From Paenibacillus periandrae (lineage in GTDB: Bacteria > Bacillota > Bacilli > Paenibacillales > NBRC-103111), in NCBI RefSeq assembly GCF_022458865.1, contig NZ_JAJNMU010000009.1, positions 248,001 to 312,000 of the forward strand: a DNA stretch of 64,000 nucleotides, given 5' to 3'. Both the position numbers and the translations under genes were made by a program. Shown here in pieces: positions 1-8,995 of this stretch. The first letter of the stretch is position 1. Each line of letters opens with the position of its first letter. The notes beneath the pieces are model-generated. The model was not told where the DNA came from. It saw only the letters and a program-made list of their open reading frames with translations, and searched no databases.

Positions 1-1200
1 AACAAAGCGAAGCCTGAGGAGCTGGAAGCCAGGAAAGCAGCGCTTGGAGTAAAGACCATAGATGATAAAACCCTTGAAATTACGTTGGCACGTCCGGTTG
101 CTTTTTTTACAGATCAGCTTTCCATGCCGACCTTCTTCCCGCAAAAGCCTGAATTTGTAACAACACAAGGCGATAAGTATGGTGCGGATGCCGATAAGGT
201 GATCGGCGCAGGCCCGTTCAAGCTTGAGAAATGGGATCATGAGCAGCAGCTCGTCATGGTCAAAAATGACAAGTACTGGGATGCAGCGAATGTGAAGCTG
301 AACAAAGTGACGGTTAATGTGGTGAAGGATCCTAACACGTCGCTTAACATGTTTGATACGAATCAGGTTGACTTGACCGAGCTGAAGGGTGATCAGTTCC
401 AGATGTTCCAAGGCAAGCCTGAGCTGACGCTCAAAAAGGAATTTGTTAGTGCTTATGTGATGTTCCAGAACAAGAAGGTTCCCACTTTTGCCAATGTGAA
501 GGTGCGTGAAGCCTTGGGTATGGCGATTGATCGTAAAGCGCTCAATGACGTTGTGCTTGGCGGTTCCTCCATTCCATCTACAGGACTTGTCCCAGGTACT
601 GTACTGGATGGAAACAAGACAGAGTTTCGTAAAGTAGCAGGAGAGACCGAACCGAAGTTTGATGCAGCTAAAGCAAAGGAATTGTTGGCTGAAGGCTTAA
701 AGGAGCTGAATTTGACGGCTTTGCCTAAATTTAAGCTGACCTCTGATGATACGGAAACCTCAAAGAAAACAATTGAATTTATCCAGGCACAATGGAAGCA
801 AAATCTTGGCGTTGATGTTACCGGAGAACCGCTGCCCTTTGCACTGCGCGTGAAAAACATGCAGGAGTATAATTTTGATGCGCTGATCGGCCTGTGGGGA
901 GCCGACTATAACGATCCGATGACATTCCTTGATATGTGGTTGTCCGACAATAAATCATTTAACTATATGGAGTACAACAGCAAGGCTTACGACGATTTGG
1001 TAAAGGGCGCCGATAAGGAGCTTGACTTGGCCAAACGTTCCAAGATGCTGGTTGAAGCCGAGAAGCTGTTAATGACCGATTCACCGCTGGTACCGCTTTA
1101 CTTCCGTACAAGACCTTATGCCAAGCGTGTCAATGTAGAAGGCTTGATCCTTCCGGCAATGTCCAAGGAATGGGAATTGAAATGGGTTTCCATTAAATAA
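1..1200 (+). CDS. Oligopeptide ABC transporter substrate-binding protein, 5' end missing
   Basis: The reading frame is open to the left edge, so only the last 399 residues are visible and the signal peptide and lipobox lie outside the window. The protein resembles family 5 solute-binding proteins (OppA/DppA): it has the pattern IGAGPFKLEKW followed by alternating lobe segments, and ends with the typical PLVPLYFRTRPYAKR region. Such lipoproteins capture peptides outside the membrane and deliver them to an OppBCDF permease, which follows directly. The TTG at 85 is internal, not a start. The family is clear; the ligand cannot be read from the sequence. Confidence 0.93.
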   Translation, partial: NKAKPEELEARKAALGVKTIDDKTLEITLARPVAFFTDQLSMPTFFPQKPEFVTTQGDKYGADADKVIGAGPFKLEKWDHEQQLVMVKNDKYWDAANVKLNKVTVNVVKDPNTSLNMFDTNQVDLTELKGDQFQMFQGKPELTLKKEFVSAYVMFQNKKVPTFANVKVREALGMAIDRKALNDVVLGGSSIPSTGLVPGTVLDGNKTEFRKVAGETEPKFDAAKAKELLAEGLKELNLTALPKFKLTSDDTETSKKTIEFIQAQWKQNLGVDVTGEPLPFALRVKNMQEYNFDALIGLWGADYNDPMTFLDMWLSDNKSFNYMEYNSKAYDDLVKGADKELDLAKRSKMLVEAEKLLMTDSPLVPLYFRTRPYAKRVNVEGLILPAMSKEWELKWVSIK

Positions 1201-1226
1201 GAGTTAGGCAGCTTCACAAGCTCGAT

Positions 1227-1262
1227 AGGGGGCCATTCTGACAACTGTTGGAGCGGCCCTCT
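1227..1262 (+). terminator. Stem-loop between binding protein and permease genes
   Basis: AGGGGGCC at 1227-1234 pairs with GGCCCTCT at 1255-1262 (8 bp with one G-U). No U-run follows, so it is more likely an mRNA-stabilising or partially attenuating stem than a full terminator. Such stems often raise binding-protein output over permease output. Confidence 0.4.
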
Positions 1263-1272
1263 GCTGGGTTCT

Positions 1273-1346
1273 AATGCTTACGAAGTCAGTTATCCATTCG
1301 GAAAACTTGGCCAATGCTTACGAAGTCAGTTTTCCTTCGGAAAACT
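1273..1346 (+). repeat. Two tandem 40-bp repeats ending in UUCG-type hairpins
   Basis: The 18-base string AATGCTTACGAAGTCAGT occurs at 1273-1290 and again at 1313-1330, a 40-bp period. Each copy is followed by TTCGGAAAACTT. In the second copy AGTTTTCC-TTCG-GAAAACT forms a perfect 7-8 bp hairpin with a UUCG tetraloop. The array ends directly at the AAGGAGG ribosome binding site of the next gene. Confidence 0.75.
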
Positions 1347-1364
1347 TTAAGGAGGTCCATAAAC

Positions 1365-2300
1365 ATGCTGCGCTATGCGTGCCGGCGTTTAATTTATATG
1401 GTGATTACCTTATGGGTGATTGTTACGTTTACTTTTGTGTTGATGAAGAATTTGCCGGGGGACCCGTTCGGAGAAGAGTCTCTTAAACTCACAGCTGAAC
1501 AAAAAACGCTGTTATATGCGCAATATGGCTTGGATAAGCCGCTATGGCAGCAATATTTGAAATATATGAACAATGTCATCCATGGTGATTTGGGAGTCTC
1601 CTACGCCTTTCCTACCCGTAAGGTGACAGATATTATTGCCCAAGGCTTTCCGGCCTCGCTTGAATTGGGACTGTGGGCGCTGGTGATCGCAATCATTGTT
1701 GGTCTCATATTAGGTGTTATTGCATCCTTGAACCATAACAAAGGTGCTGATATCGGAGCGATGTTCACTGCAGTTATCGGTATTTCGATACCTTCCTTTG
1801 TATTGGGTCCTTTACTCTCCTACTTCATCGGGGTGAAGCTGGGCTGGCTTCCTACCGGGATGTGGACAGGACCGTCAAGTCGCGTGCTTCCTGCGATCGC
1901 ACTATCCTTCGGGACGATTGCAATATTAGCCCGGTTGATGCGAACGTCGATGCTGGATGTGCTGAGTCTGGATTATATCAAAACCGCTAAAGCCAAAGGA
2001 TTGCCGCAGCGTACGATCGTCATTCGTCATACTCTTCGCAATGCGATTCTGCCTGTTGTCACGGTTCTGGGTCCGGTTTTTGTCAATTTAATAACGGGCA
2101 CGCTGGTGGTGGAGCAAATCTTCGTTGTGCCGGGACTTGGCAAGCATTTTGTGCAGTCGATCTACTCCAACGATTATACGATGATCACCGGTCTGACCAT
2201 CTTTTACTCCTTTCTGCTGGTAGCTGTATTGTTTGTAACTGATATTATTTACGGGTTCGTCGATCCCCGCATTCGTCTGACTCAAGGAGGCAGCAAATAA
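1365..2300 (+). CDS. Oligopeptide/dipeptide ABC transporter permease, OppB/DppB type
   Basis: A 311-residue integral membrane permease. It starts with one membrane segment (residues about 9-29), the usual OppB layout, then five further segments. The cytoplasmic EAA-type loop DYIKTAKAKGLPQRTIVIRH, which docks on the ATPases, is near residues 205-225. The chosen ATG has AAGGAGG 7 bases upstream; an upstream in-frame TTG would add 17 residues encoded by the hairpin repeat and is rejected. It is the second gene of a five-gene peptide uptake operon and forms the membrane channel with the next gene product. Confidence 0.93.
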   Translation: MLRYACRRLIYMVITLWVIVTFTFVLMKNLPGDPFGEESLKLTAEQKTLLYAQYGLDKPLWQQYLKYMNNVIHGDLGVSYAFPTRKVTDIIAQGFPASLELGLWALVIAIIVGLILGVIASLNHNKGADIGAMFTAVIGISIPSFVLGPLLSYFIGVKLGWLPTGMWTGPSSRVLPAIALSFGTIAILARLMRTSMLDVLSLDYIKTAKAKGLPQRTIVIRHTLRNAILPVVTVLGPVFVNLITGTLVVEQIFVVPGLGKHFVQSIYSNDYTMITGLTIFYSFLLVAVLFVTDIIYGFVDPRIRLTQGGSK

Positions 2301-3217
2301 TGGACCTGTCTAAAAAAGAATTGTTTGAGCCTCTTGTTAAGGAGAGTGCAGGCCGCGAGACCCTTGTAAGACCATCTATGACCTATTGGCAGGATGCCTG
2401 GAGACGGCTTAAGAAAAACAAGCTGGCGATGTTCGGCTTGATCACACTGATTACGTTGGCCGTACTATCGATTGCGGGTCCACTGTTGTCTCATTTTGAT
2501 TATGCGACGCAAAATTATGAGATTAAAAATCAAAAGCCGTCGTGGGCGCATTGGTTTGGTACGGACGATTTTGGTCGGGATCTGTGGGTTCGCGTATGGT
2601 GGGGGACACGGATTTCATTAGCTATTGGTCTTACCGCAGCACTGCTTGATCTGGTGTTCGGCGTCATGTACGGTGGCATATCTGCTTATTATGGGGGCAA
2701 GGTCGATGACATGATGCAACGATTGATTGAAATCATCTATTCGATCCCATTTCTTTTGATCTCGATCTTGTTGATTGTGGTGCTCGGCCCCGGATTCAAA
2801 ACGATTATTATTGCTTATGCAATCACGGGATGGGTACCGATGGCAAGACTTGTTCGAGGACAGGTGCTCTCATTGAAGGAGCAGGAGTATGTCCTGGCAG
2901 CTCGGACGCTGGGCGCAGGTGGAGCAAGAATTATTTTGAAGCATCTCGTTCCTAATGCACTTGGACTTATTATTGTACAAATTACGTTCATTGTTCCATC
3001 TGCTATTTTCGTTGAAGCTTTTTTAAGCTTTATCGGGTTGGGGATCAGGGTACCGCTTGCATCCCTGGGAGCATTGTTATCGGACGGAGCGAATTCAATC
3101 CGTTTGTATCCGCATAGAATTATTTTTCCGACAGTTATTTTTAGCCTTATCTTGATGAGCTTTAATCTGCTCGGGGACGGCTTGCGCGATGCACTTGATC
3201 CAAAAATGCGAAAATAA
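2300..3217 (+). CDS. Oligopeptide/dipeptide ABC transporter permease, OppC/DppC type
   Basis: A 305-residue permease, normal length for OppC. It has a cytoplasmic N-terminal stretch with the conserved pattern WRRLKKNKLAMFGL, the periplasmic FGTDDFGRDLWVRVWWG motif typical of OppC, and the EAA loop QEYVLAARTLGAGGARIILKH. Six membrane segments are expected. Its ATG shares one base with the stop codon of the preceding permease (TAATG), so the two are translationally coupled. It pairs with the OppB-type subunit to form the transport path. Confidence 0.93.
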   Translation: MDLSKKELFEPLVKESAGRETLVRPSMTYWQDAWRRLKKNKLAMFGLITLITLAVLSIAGPLLSHFDYATQNYEIKNQKPSWAHWFGTDDFGRDLWVRVWWGTRISLAIGLTAALLDLVFGVMYGGISAYYGGKVDDMMQRLIEIIYSIPFLLISILLIVVLGPGFKTIIIAYAITGWVPMARLVRGQVLSLKEQEYVLAARTLGAGGARIILKHLVPNALGLIIVQITFIVPSAIFVEAFLSFIGLGIRVPLASLGALLSDGANSIRLYPHRIIFPTVIFSLILMSFNLLGDGLRDALDPKMRK

Positions 3218-3250
3218 CGCAGGATGCCACAATCAAGGAGGACACTTGCC

Positions 3251-4276
3251 ATGAAAGACAACATATTGGAGGTCCAGAACCTCAGGGTATCCTTCCAAAC
3301 CTACGCGGGGGAGGTACAGGCTGTACGCGGTGTATCCTTCGAGCTGCGTAAAGGCGAGGTGCTTGCGATAGTCGGGGAATCCGGCTGCGGCAAGTCGGTA
3401 ACGGCGCAAACGATTATGAAACTGAATCCATCGCCGCCAAGCGTGATCAAGGACGGTTCCATCCGTTTTAACGGACAAACAGAGATCACGACGTGCTCTA
3501 ATAAACAAATGGAGTCCATCCGTGGATCGGAAATCGGGATGATCTTTCAAGACCCGATGACCTCATTGAATCCGACTATGACGATCGGTAAACAAATTAC
3601 CGAAGGTATTATTAAGCATGAAAAGGTAAGCGGTACAGAGGCCAATAAACGTGCTGTTGAGATCTTGAAGCTTGTTGGTATTTCCAATCCTGAGGGCCGC
3701 ATGCTGCAATATCCGCATGAATTTTCAGGCGGAATGCGTCAACGAGTGATGATCGCGATTGCATTGGCATGCAGTCCGAAGCTGTTAATTGCTGATGAGC
3801 CGACAACAGCCCTGGATGTAACCATACAAGCGCAAATCATCGAGCTGATGAAGAAGCTGGCTGAGCAAACCGAGGCGTCGATTATCCTCATTACGCATGA
3901 TCTTGGCGTAGTGGCAGAGATGGCGCAGAGAGTACTTGTGATGTACGCCGGAAAAGTGGTCGAGGAGGGGACAGTAGATGAGCTATTTTACAATCCCCAG
4001 CATCCTTATACTTGGGGGCTGCTCCGTTCTGTTCCACGTTTGGATCAAGCTGCAAATAGCGACCTGGTGCCTATTCCTGGAACGCCGCCCGATTTATTTG
4101 CACCTCCGACTGGATGTGCGTTTGCAGCCAGATGCCCTTTTGCAATGAAGGTTTGTATAGAAACCGATCCTGAGCATAGAAGTGTGTCGGATACGCAATC
4201 TGCGGCCTGCTGGCTGCTGCATCCTGACGCACCGCATGTAGAACGTCCGATAGAAGCGGGAGGTGTTACCCGATGA
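3251..4276 (+). CDS. Oligopeptide ABC transporter ATP-binding protein, OppD type
   Basis: A 341-residue ABC ATPase with Walker A GESGCGKS (about 42-49), signature FSGGMRQR (about 158-165), Walker B LLIADEP (about 178-184) and the C-terminal oligopeptide-transporter extension with clustered cysteines ([14 protein letters not shown]). It hydrolyses ATP to drive peptide import as a heterodimer with the OppF-type subunit. The ATG at 3251 has AAGGAGG about 10 bases upstream and is preferred to the in-frame upstream ATG at 3224, which lacks a site. The stop overlaps the next start by four bases. Confidence 0.93.
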   Translation: MKDNILEVQNLRVSFQTYAGEVQAVRGVSFELRKGEVLAIVGESGCGKSVTAQTIMKLNPSPPSVIKDGSIRFNGQTEITTCSNKQMESIRGSEIGMIFQDPMTSLNPTMTIGKQITEGIIKHEKVSGTEANKRAVEILKLVGISNPEGRMLQYPHEFSGGMRQRVMIAIALACSPKLLIADEPTTALDVTIQAQIIELMKKLAEQTEASIILITHDLGVVAEMAQRVLVMYAGKVVEEGTVDELFYNPQHPYTWGLLRSVPRLDQAANSDLVPIPGTPPDLFAPPTGCAFAARCPFAMKVCIETDPEHRSVSDTQSAACWLLHPDAPHVERPIEAGGVTR

Positions 4277-5232
4277 GCAGTGCTCCATTATTAGAAGTTC
4301 GTAAATTGCAAAAGCATTTTCATATGGGCGGCGGCAAGCTGCTGAAGGCTGTTGATGATTTGAGCTTCTCGATAAAGCGTGGTGAAACCTTTGGTCTCGT
4401 AGGTGAATCCGGCTGCGGTAAATCGACTGCAGGACGTACTATTATTCGCTTATATGAAGCTACAGGCGGGGAAGTTCTGTTCAATGGGCAGCATGTGCAT
4501 AGTCTGCGCGGCCGACAGCTGCAGGAGTTTCGCAGTCAGATGCAGATGGTGTTTCAGGACCCTTATGCTTCCCTTAATCCACGAATGACAGTAGGAAATA
4601 TCATTGCGGAAGGCATGGATATTAATCGTCTCTATACGGGCGGCAAACGGAAAGAACGCGTTGTTCAGCTGCTGCAGGATGTAGGCTTGAATGAAGAGCA
4701 TGCGAGCCGTTTCCCCCATGAATTTTCAGGCGGCCAGCGGCAGCGGATCGGTATAGCGAGGGCCCTTGCGATTAATCCGCAATTTATCATTGCAGACGAA
4801 CCGATCTCGGCACTGGACGTATCCGTACAGGCGCAGGTCGTTAATTTGTTCAAACGGTTGCAAAAGGAACGGAATCTGACCTATCTGTTTATTGCTCATG
4901 ATCTGGCTATGGTTAAGCATATATCGGATCGAATTGGTGTTATGTATTTGGGCAAGCTGATTGAGGTCACCACCTCTGATGCCTTGTATGCGAAGCCGCT
5001 GCACCCTTATACACAATCATTGCTATCGGCAATTCCGATTCCTGATCCGCAAATTGAGCGTACGCGGGAACGGATTATCCTTAAGGGCGAGATTCCGAGT
5101 CCGTCGAATCCACCAAGCGGCTGTCCATTCCGGACCCGCTGTCCTCATGCCATGTCGGTATGTGCCGAGATCATGCCGGAATTTACTGAAATAGAACCCG
5201 ATCATTACACAGCCTGTCATTTATACACTTAA
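4273..5232 (+). CDS. Oligopeptide ABC transporter ATP-binding protein, OppF type
   Basis: A 319-residue ABC ATPase. It has Walker A GESGCGKS (about 44-51), signature FSGGQRQR (about 153-160), Walker B IIADEP, and the cysteine-containing C-terminal tail CPFRTRCPHAMSVC shared by Opp/Dpp ATPases. It starts in an ATGA overlap with the OppD-type gene and is the last gene of the operon, followed by a strong hairpin. It partners OppD in powering peptide uptake. Peptide importers in this group often also carry signalling peptides, but nothing here identifies the substrate. Confidence 0.93.
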   Translation: MSSAPLLEVRKLQKHFHMGGGKLLKAVDDLSFSIKRGETFGLVGESGCGKSTAGRTIIRLYEATGGEVLFNGQHVHSLRGRQLQEFRSQMQMVFQDPYASLNPRMTVGNIIAEGMDINRLYTGGKRKERVVQLLQDVGLNEEHASRFPHEFSGGQRQRIGIARALAINPQFIIADEPISALDVSVQAQVVNLFKRLQKERNLTYLFIAHDLAMVKHISDRIGVMYLGKLIEVTTSDALYAKPLHPYTQSLLSAIPIPDPQIERTRERIILKGEIPSPSNPPSGCPFRTRCPHAMSVCAEIMPEFTEIEPDHYTACHLYT

Positions 5233-5240
5233 AATAATAA

Positions 5241-5287
5241 GGCCCGTCGCTCAGAAAATAATCATTCTCTTGAGCAACGGGCTATTA
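5241..5287. terminator. Bidirectional terminator between convergent genes
   Basis: GGCCCGTCGCTCA pairs with TGAGCAACGGGCT (13 bp with one G-U at the rim) around a 17-base loop, flanked by AATAA and TTAT stretches. It sits between the convergent opp operon and the PNPOx-like gene and could serve both. Confidence 0.7.
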
Positions 5288-5291
5288 TGAT

Positions 5292-5720
5292 TTAACCTTG
5301 CCAAACCTCTGACTGGCCATTACCATTCATATATTCAATATGGGAGGGTGTCACTTCTATAATGACATAATTGGGGTCCTGTTTGCCCTCAAAATATTGC
5401 TTGAAATCGTCCTGCCATAATTTCTCCTTCAGGCTTTCGTTCTGAGATATTTTGGCGGTTCCTTCAACCTGCAAAATAACGGATGATGGCTTTCCGTCAA
5501 AGCCGGTTAAGATGTGTACATGAGGATTTTTTTGCAGTTCCTCCACTTTGTGTGTTTTCTTGTTGGTAGCCAAATAGATGGTCAGATTGTCATTAAAAAG
5601 CGCCATATAACGCACCTTGGGCTTGTTGCCCTCAATTGTAGCGAACGAGCATACCGGATTTCCGCTGAGTGCCTTTTCGATCTTTTCCTGAAGCTGCGTT
5701 TCTTTAACTCCCTGTACCAT
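5292..5720 (-). CDS. Pyridoxamine 5'-phosphate oxidase-like (split-barrel FMN-binding) protein
   Basis: A 142-residue protein of the PNPOx-like split-barrel group, close in style to general stress protein 26. It shows the pattern CSFATIEGNKPKVRYMALF, then an internal strand reading LTIYLATNKKTHKVEELQKNPHVHILTG, and a C-terminal VIIEVTPSHIEYM. Members bind FMN, haem or F420 and many have no known substrate. The ATG is preceded by AAGGGAGC. It stands alone and converges on the opp operon. The fold call is good; the reaction is unknown. Confidence 0.8.
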   Translation of the reverse strand: MVQGVKETQLQEKIEKALSGNPVCSFATIEGNKPKVRYMALFNDNLTIYLATNKKTHKVEELQKNPHVHILTGFDGKPSSVILQVEGTAKISQNESLKEKLWQDDFKQYFEGKQDPNYVIIEVTPSHIEYMNGNGQSEVWQG

Positions 5721-5853
5721 AAGAATAGCTCCCTTCGTGGATTATTGGATGGTTGAATCGTGACTTACATCGAATCATTCTATAAAGTACCCCAAACCGC
5801 CCCATTTTGAAACGAAATCATAAAAATTTGTCGAAATTTACAGCGTCAGACTT

Positions 5854-5882
5854 TTGACGATTTCACCTAACATGTGTACAAT
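5854..5882 (+). promoter_or_regulatory. Sigma-A-type promoter for bshC
   Basis: TTGACG at 5854-5859 and TACAAT at 5877-5882 are separated by 17 bases, about 40 bases upstream of the bshC start. Five of six bases match consensus in each box. Confidence 0.65.
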
Positions 5883-5922
5883 CAAGTAGATACATATTAT
5901 AAATAAAGTGAGGCGGCTTCCG

Positions 5923-7563
5923 TTGTTGAAAGTGGAATCGATTCATTGGAAATCCAGCCTGCCTTTAACTGAGGATTACGTTCAAGATTATAACAAGGTG
6001 AGTGATTTATTCGAGTATGACCCTTGGAACGAATCATCTTGGGCTGAACGTGCAGCTTGGCTCGATCGAGGGAATCCTCTGGCAGCCGACAGGGGACAAC
6101 TCGCTGAGGTTTTGCTAAGTTACAATAAAGCAATCGGTAATGCTCCCGAAGCTTTGGATGCAATAGGAAAGCTGAAGCAGCAGGAGACGCTTTGTATCGT
6201 AGGTGGACAGCAAGCTGGATTATTCAGCGGTCAGGCCCTTGTTATTTATAAGGCTATCACCTTGATTCGCTCGGCAAGACTGGCTTCAGAAAAGCTGGGG
6301 CGTCCGGTTATTCCTGTTTTTTGGATTGCGGGAGAGGATCATGATTTTGACGAAGTGAACCATATGTATTACTTATCCCCGGAAATGCAGGTCAGCAAGA
6401 TCAAGATTGAGCATCCGAGCGGTAAGCGTAGTACAGTGAGCAGCTTGAAAATCTCGCAGGAGCAGTGGACCACAGCACTTGAGCTGTTGGATTCATCCCT
6501 GATCCCGACTGAGTTCAAGCCAGGGTGGATGGAGTTGCTTCGCACCGCAGCGGCTGAATCCCACACCTTGGTTGATTTTTTCGGGCGCATCATTGCCAAA
6601 CTGTTTGGTGCACAAGGCTTGGTGTTGGTTAACTCCGATGATCCACAGCTCAGACGTCTGGAATCCCCGATGTTTGCCAAGCTGATTCGTGAGCATAAAG
6701 CTGTGAATGCGGCAGTACTGACGGGTCGAGACAAGCTGGAGGCTCTCGGTTATTCGTCACAGGTAGAATTGAATGAACGCAGTGTCAATCTGTTCGTCGT
6801 GGATGATGATGAGCGAATCTTAATGTATGCGGCGGGGCCCGATGGTCCTTATACCGATCGTAAGAAGGAGCGCATTTATTCGCGCGAGCAGCTGTTGGAT
6901 TGGGCGGAATCGGCACCAGAACGAATCAGCAACAACGTCATGACAAGACCGCTCATGCAGGATTATTTGTTCCCTGTGCTGGGTACGGTGTTGGGTCCTG
7001 GTGAAATTGCTTATTGGGCGATCACGCGTGAGGCCTTTCATCAGATCGGACTCAAGATGCCAATTGTCGTTCCTCGGCTGGAGTTCACCATCCTGGAAGG
7101 AACCGTCCAGAAAAATATGCACAAATTCGGCCTTACCCTGGACGATGTGTTATACCATCTAGAGGATAAGCAGGAGGAATGGCTTCGTTCTCAGGATACA
7201 CTCAAGCTGGAGGAGCGTTTTGCCGAGGTGCGGGACCGTTTTGTTAAGGACTACCGGCCTTTGGTTGAGCTGATTGCGGGGATTAACCCGGGTATCGGCA
7301 AGCTTGGTGAAACCAACATGGGTAAGATTATTGAACAAATCCATTTTCTGGAGCAAAAAGCCAGCGATGGAGCACGAGCGCAGTTTGATGCTTCGCTACG
7401 TCATTTTCAGCGAATCGGTTTGTCAGTCGTCCCGATGGGAAAACCACAGGAACGGGTGTATAACATTTTTTCATATCTTAATAAATATGGTGATTCATGG
7501 CTGTATGAAATTGTGAACAGTGATTTGAAGCCCGATGGCAAACACAAGATTCTTTATATGTAA
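5923..7563 (+). CDS. bshC: Bacillithiol biosynthesis cysteine-adding enzyme
   Basis: A 546-residue protein with the length and hallmark segments of BshC: IVGGQQAGLFSGQALVIYKAIT near 90-110, PVFWIAGEDHDFDEVNHMYYL near 130-150, and PVLGTVLGPGEIAYWA in the nucleotide-binding core, followed by a coiled-coil region (about 390-450). BshC is thought to add cysteine to glucosaminyl-malate in the last step of bacillithiol synthesis in the cytoplasm. Start: the TTG at 5923 lies 7 bases after GTGAGGCGG; a GTG at 5908 is in frame but would use that same sequence as codons. The other bsh genes are not in the window. Confidence 0.93.
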   Translation: MLKVESIHWKSSLPLTEDYVQDYNKVSDLFEYDPWNESSWAERAAWLDRGNPLAADRGQLAEVLLSYNKAIGNAPEALDAIGKLKQQETLCIVGGQQAGLFSGQALVIYKAITLIRSARLASEKLGRPVIPVFWIAGEDHDFDEVNHMYYLSPEMQVSKIKIEHPSGKRSTVSSLKISQEQWTTALELLDSSLIPTEFKPGWMELLRTAAAESHTLVDFFGRIIAKLFGAQGLVLVNSDDPQLRRLESPMFAKLIREHKAVNAAVLTGRDKLEALGYSSQVELNERSVNLFVVDDDERILMYAAGPDGPYTDRKKERIYSREQLLDWAESAPERISNNVMTRPLMQDYLFPVLGTVLGPGEIAYWAITREAFHQIGLKMPIVVPRLEFTILEGTVQKNMHKFGLTLDDVLYHLEDKQEEWLRSQDTLKLEERFAEVRDRFVKDYRPLVELIAGINPGIGKLGETNMGKIIEQIHFLEQKASDGARAQFDASLRHFQRIGLSVVPMGKPQERVYNIFSYLNKYGDSWLYEIVNSDLKPDGKHKILYM

Positions 7564-7599
7564 CCTATTTTGACCCATACCTTGAAGGAGGAAATATCA

Positions 7600-8862
7600 A
7601 TGAATACGAAGGAACGCAGTATTATTAAGGATCTGGCTTTAGCGCCGGAAGGACATTTAAAAATCGACTGGGTTAACGCCCACATGCCGGTTTTGAACCG
7701 CATTAGAGAGCAATTCGAGAAGGAACAGCCGTTCAAAGGACTTAAAGTAGCGATTTCCCTGCATTTGGAAGCGAAAACGGCTTATTTGGCCAAGGTTGTA
7801 AAAGCAGGCGGTGCTGAAGTAGCGATTTGCGGTAGCAATCCGTTATCGACACAAGATGATGTGTGTGCTGCGTTGGTAGAGGACGGTATCACTGTATTTG
7901 CCAAATACAACCCGGATCCTAAGGAATACAAGGAGCTGTTAATCAAGACGCTTGAAACTGAGCCTGACCTGATCATCGATGATGGTGGAGACCTGGTTTC
8001 CATGCTGCATTCCGAGCGCAAGGATCTGCTGAAAAACGTGCGCGGCGGAGCCGAAGAAACAACGACAGGCATTTTGCGTTTGAAAGCAATGGAAAAAGAA
8101 GATAAGCTGCAGTTCCCTATGATTGCGGTTAACGATGCTTATTGCAAATATTTGTTTGATAACCGTTACGGTACAGGCCAATCCGTATGGGATGGCATTA
8201 ATCGTACAACGAATCTGGTTGTTGCCGGTAAAACGGTTGTTGTTGTAGGATATGGCTGGTGCGGTAAAGGTGTTGCTATGCGTGCCAAAGGATTGGGCGC
8301 TAATGTAGTTGTCACTGAAATCGATGGCATTCGTGCAGTTGAAGCTTATATGGACGGATTTGCCGTTATGTCGATGGAAGAAGCAGCCAAGGTCGGCGAT
8401 TTCTTCGTTACTGTTACAGGTAATCGTGATGTTATCCGTGGCGAGCATTACAAGGTAATGAAGGACGGCGCGATCTTGTCCAATGCAGGCCATTTTGACA
8501 TTGAGATTAACAAGCCAGAGCTTGACGAGCTTTCCGAATCCAAACGTACAGTTCGTCGCAACATCGAAGAATACAAGCTCAAAGACGGACGCAAATTTTA
8601 TTTGATCGCTGAAGGCCGTTTGGTCAATCTGGCAGCCGGCGACGGACATCCCGCAGAAATTATGGACATGACGTTTGCACTGCAGGCGATGTCTTTGAAA
8701 TATGTGAACGACAACTACAATTCCATTGGCAAAAAGGTTGTTAACGTGCCTTATGAGCTGGATGAGCAGGTGGCACGCTATAAGCTGGCTTCGATGAATG
8801 TAACAATCGACACGCTGACTGACGAGCAAAAGCTGTACCTGGACAGCTGGGCAGAGCATTAA
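7600..8862 (+). CDS. ahcY: Adenosylhomocysteinase (S-adenosylhomocysteine hydrolase)
   Basis: A 420-residue enzyme that reversibly splits S-adenosylhomocysteine into adenosine and homocysteine, relieving inhibition of methyltransferases. The NAD-binding motif GYGWCGKG is at about 217-224. Active-site segments are HLEAKTA (near 55), IIDDGGD (near 125-131), [10 protein letters not shown] (near 148-157) and [18 protein letters not shown] (near 178-195). It lacks the C-terminal tail ending in YRY seen in eukaryotic and many proteobacterial forms and ends at LDSWAEH, like the short archaeal/Thermotoga-type enzymes. The ATG has GAAGGAGG upstream; the upstream in-frame start at 7570 lacks a site. 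Many Bacillus use Pfs/LuxS instead. Confidence 0.95.
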   Translation: MNTKERSIIKDLALAPEGHLKIDWVNAHMPVLNRIREQFEKEQPFKGLKVAISLHLEAKTAYLAKVVKAGGAEVAICGSNPLSTQDDVCAALVEDGITVFAKYNPDPKEYKELLIKTLETEPDLIIDDGGDLVSMLHSERKDLLKNVRGGAEETTTGILRLKAMEKEDKLQFPMIAVNDAYCKYLFDNRYGTGQSVWDGINRTTNLVVAGKTVVVVGYGWCGKGVAMRAKGLGANVVVTEIDGIRAVEAYMDGFAVMSMEEAAKVGDFFVTVTGNRDVIRGEHYKVMKDGAILSNAGHFDIEINKPELDELSESKRTVRRNIEEYKLKDGRKFYLIAEGRLVNLAAGDGHPAEIMDMTFALQAMSLKYVNDNYNSIGKKVVNVPYELDEQVARYKLASMNVTIDTLTDEQKLYLDSWAEH

Positions 8863-8880
8863 TATCAGATTTTACACAGT

Positions 8881-8912
8881 AAAAAGGGCGCTCAGCAATG
8901 AGCGTCTTTTTG
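8881..8912 (+). terminator. Rho-independent terminator of ahcY
   Basis: The hairpin GGCGCTCA-GCAA-TGAGCGTC (8 bp, one G-U) is preceded by AAAAAG and followed by TTTTTT. Confidence 0.85.
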
Positions 8913-8995
8913 TTGTGCTAACTAGATTGCTAGCTGAATAGACTAAAACAGGTTGTTTACTCTCCACCATTACACCGAATTAACGGGAGGTACAA

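Noticed and set aside
5823..5850. Second promoter or operator upstream of bshC
   Set aside because: AAATTTGTCGAAATTT looks palindromic but is short and AT-rich; the TTGACG-TACAAT pair just downstream is sufficient.
7939..8859. Minus-strand open frame of 306 codons opposite ahcY
   Set aside because: It is antisense to a clear adenosylhomocysteinase, with Cys/His/Ile-rich shadow composition and no start site.
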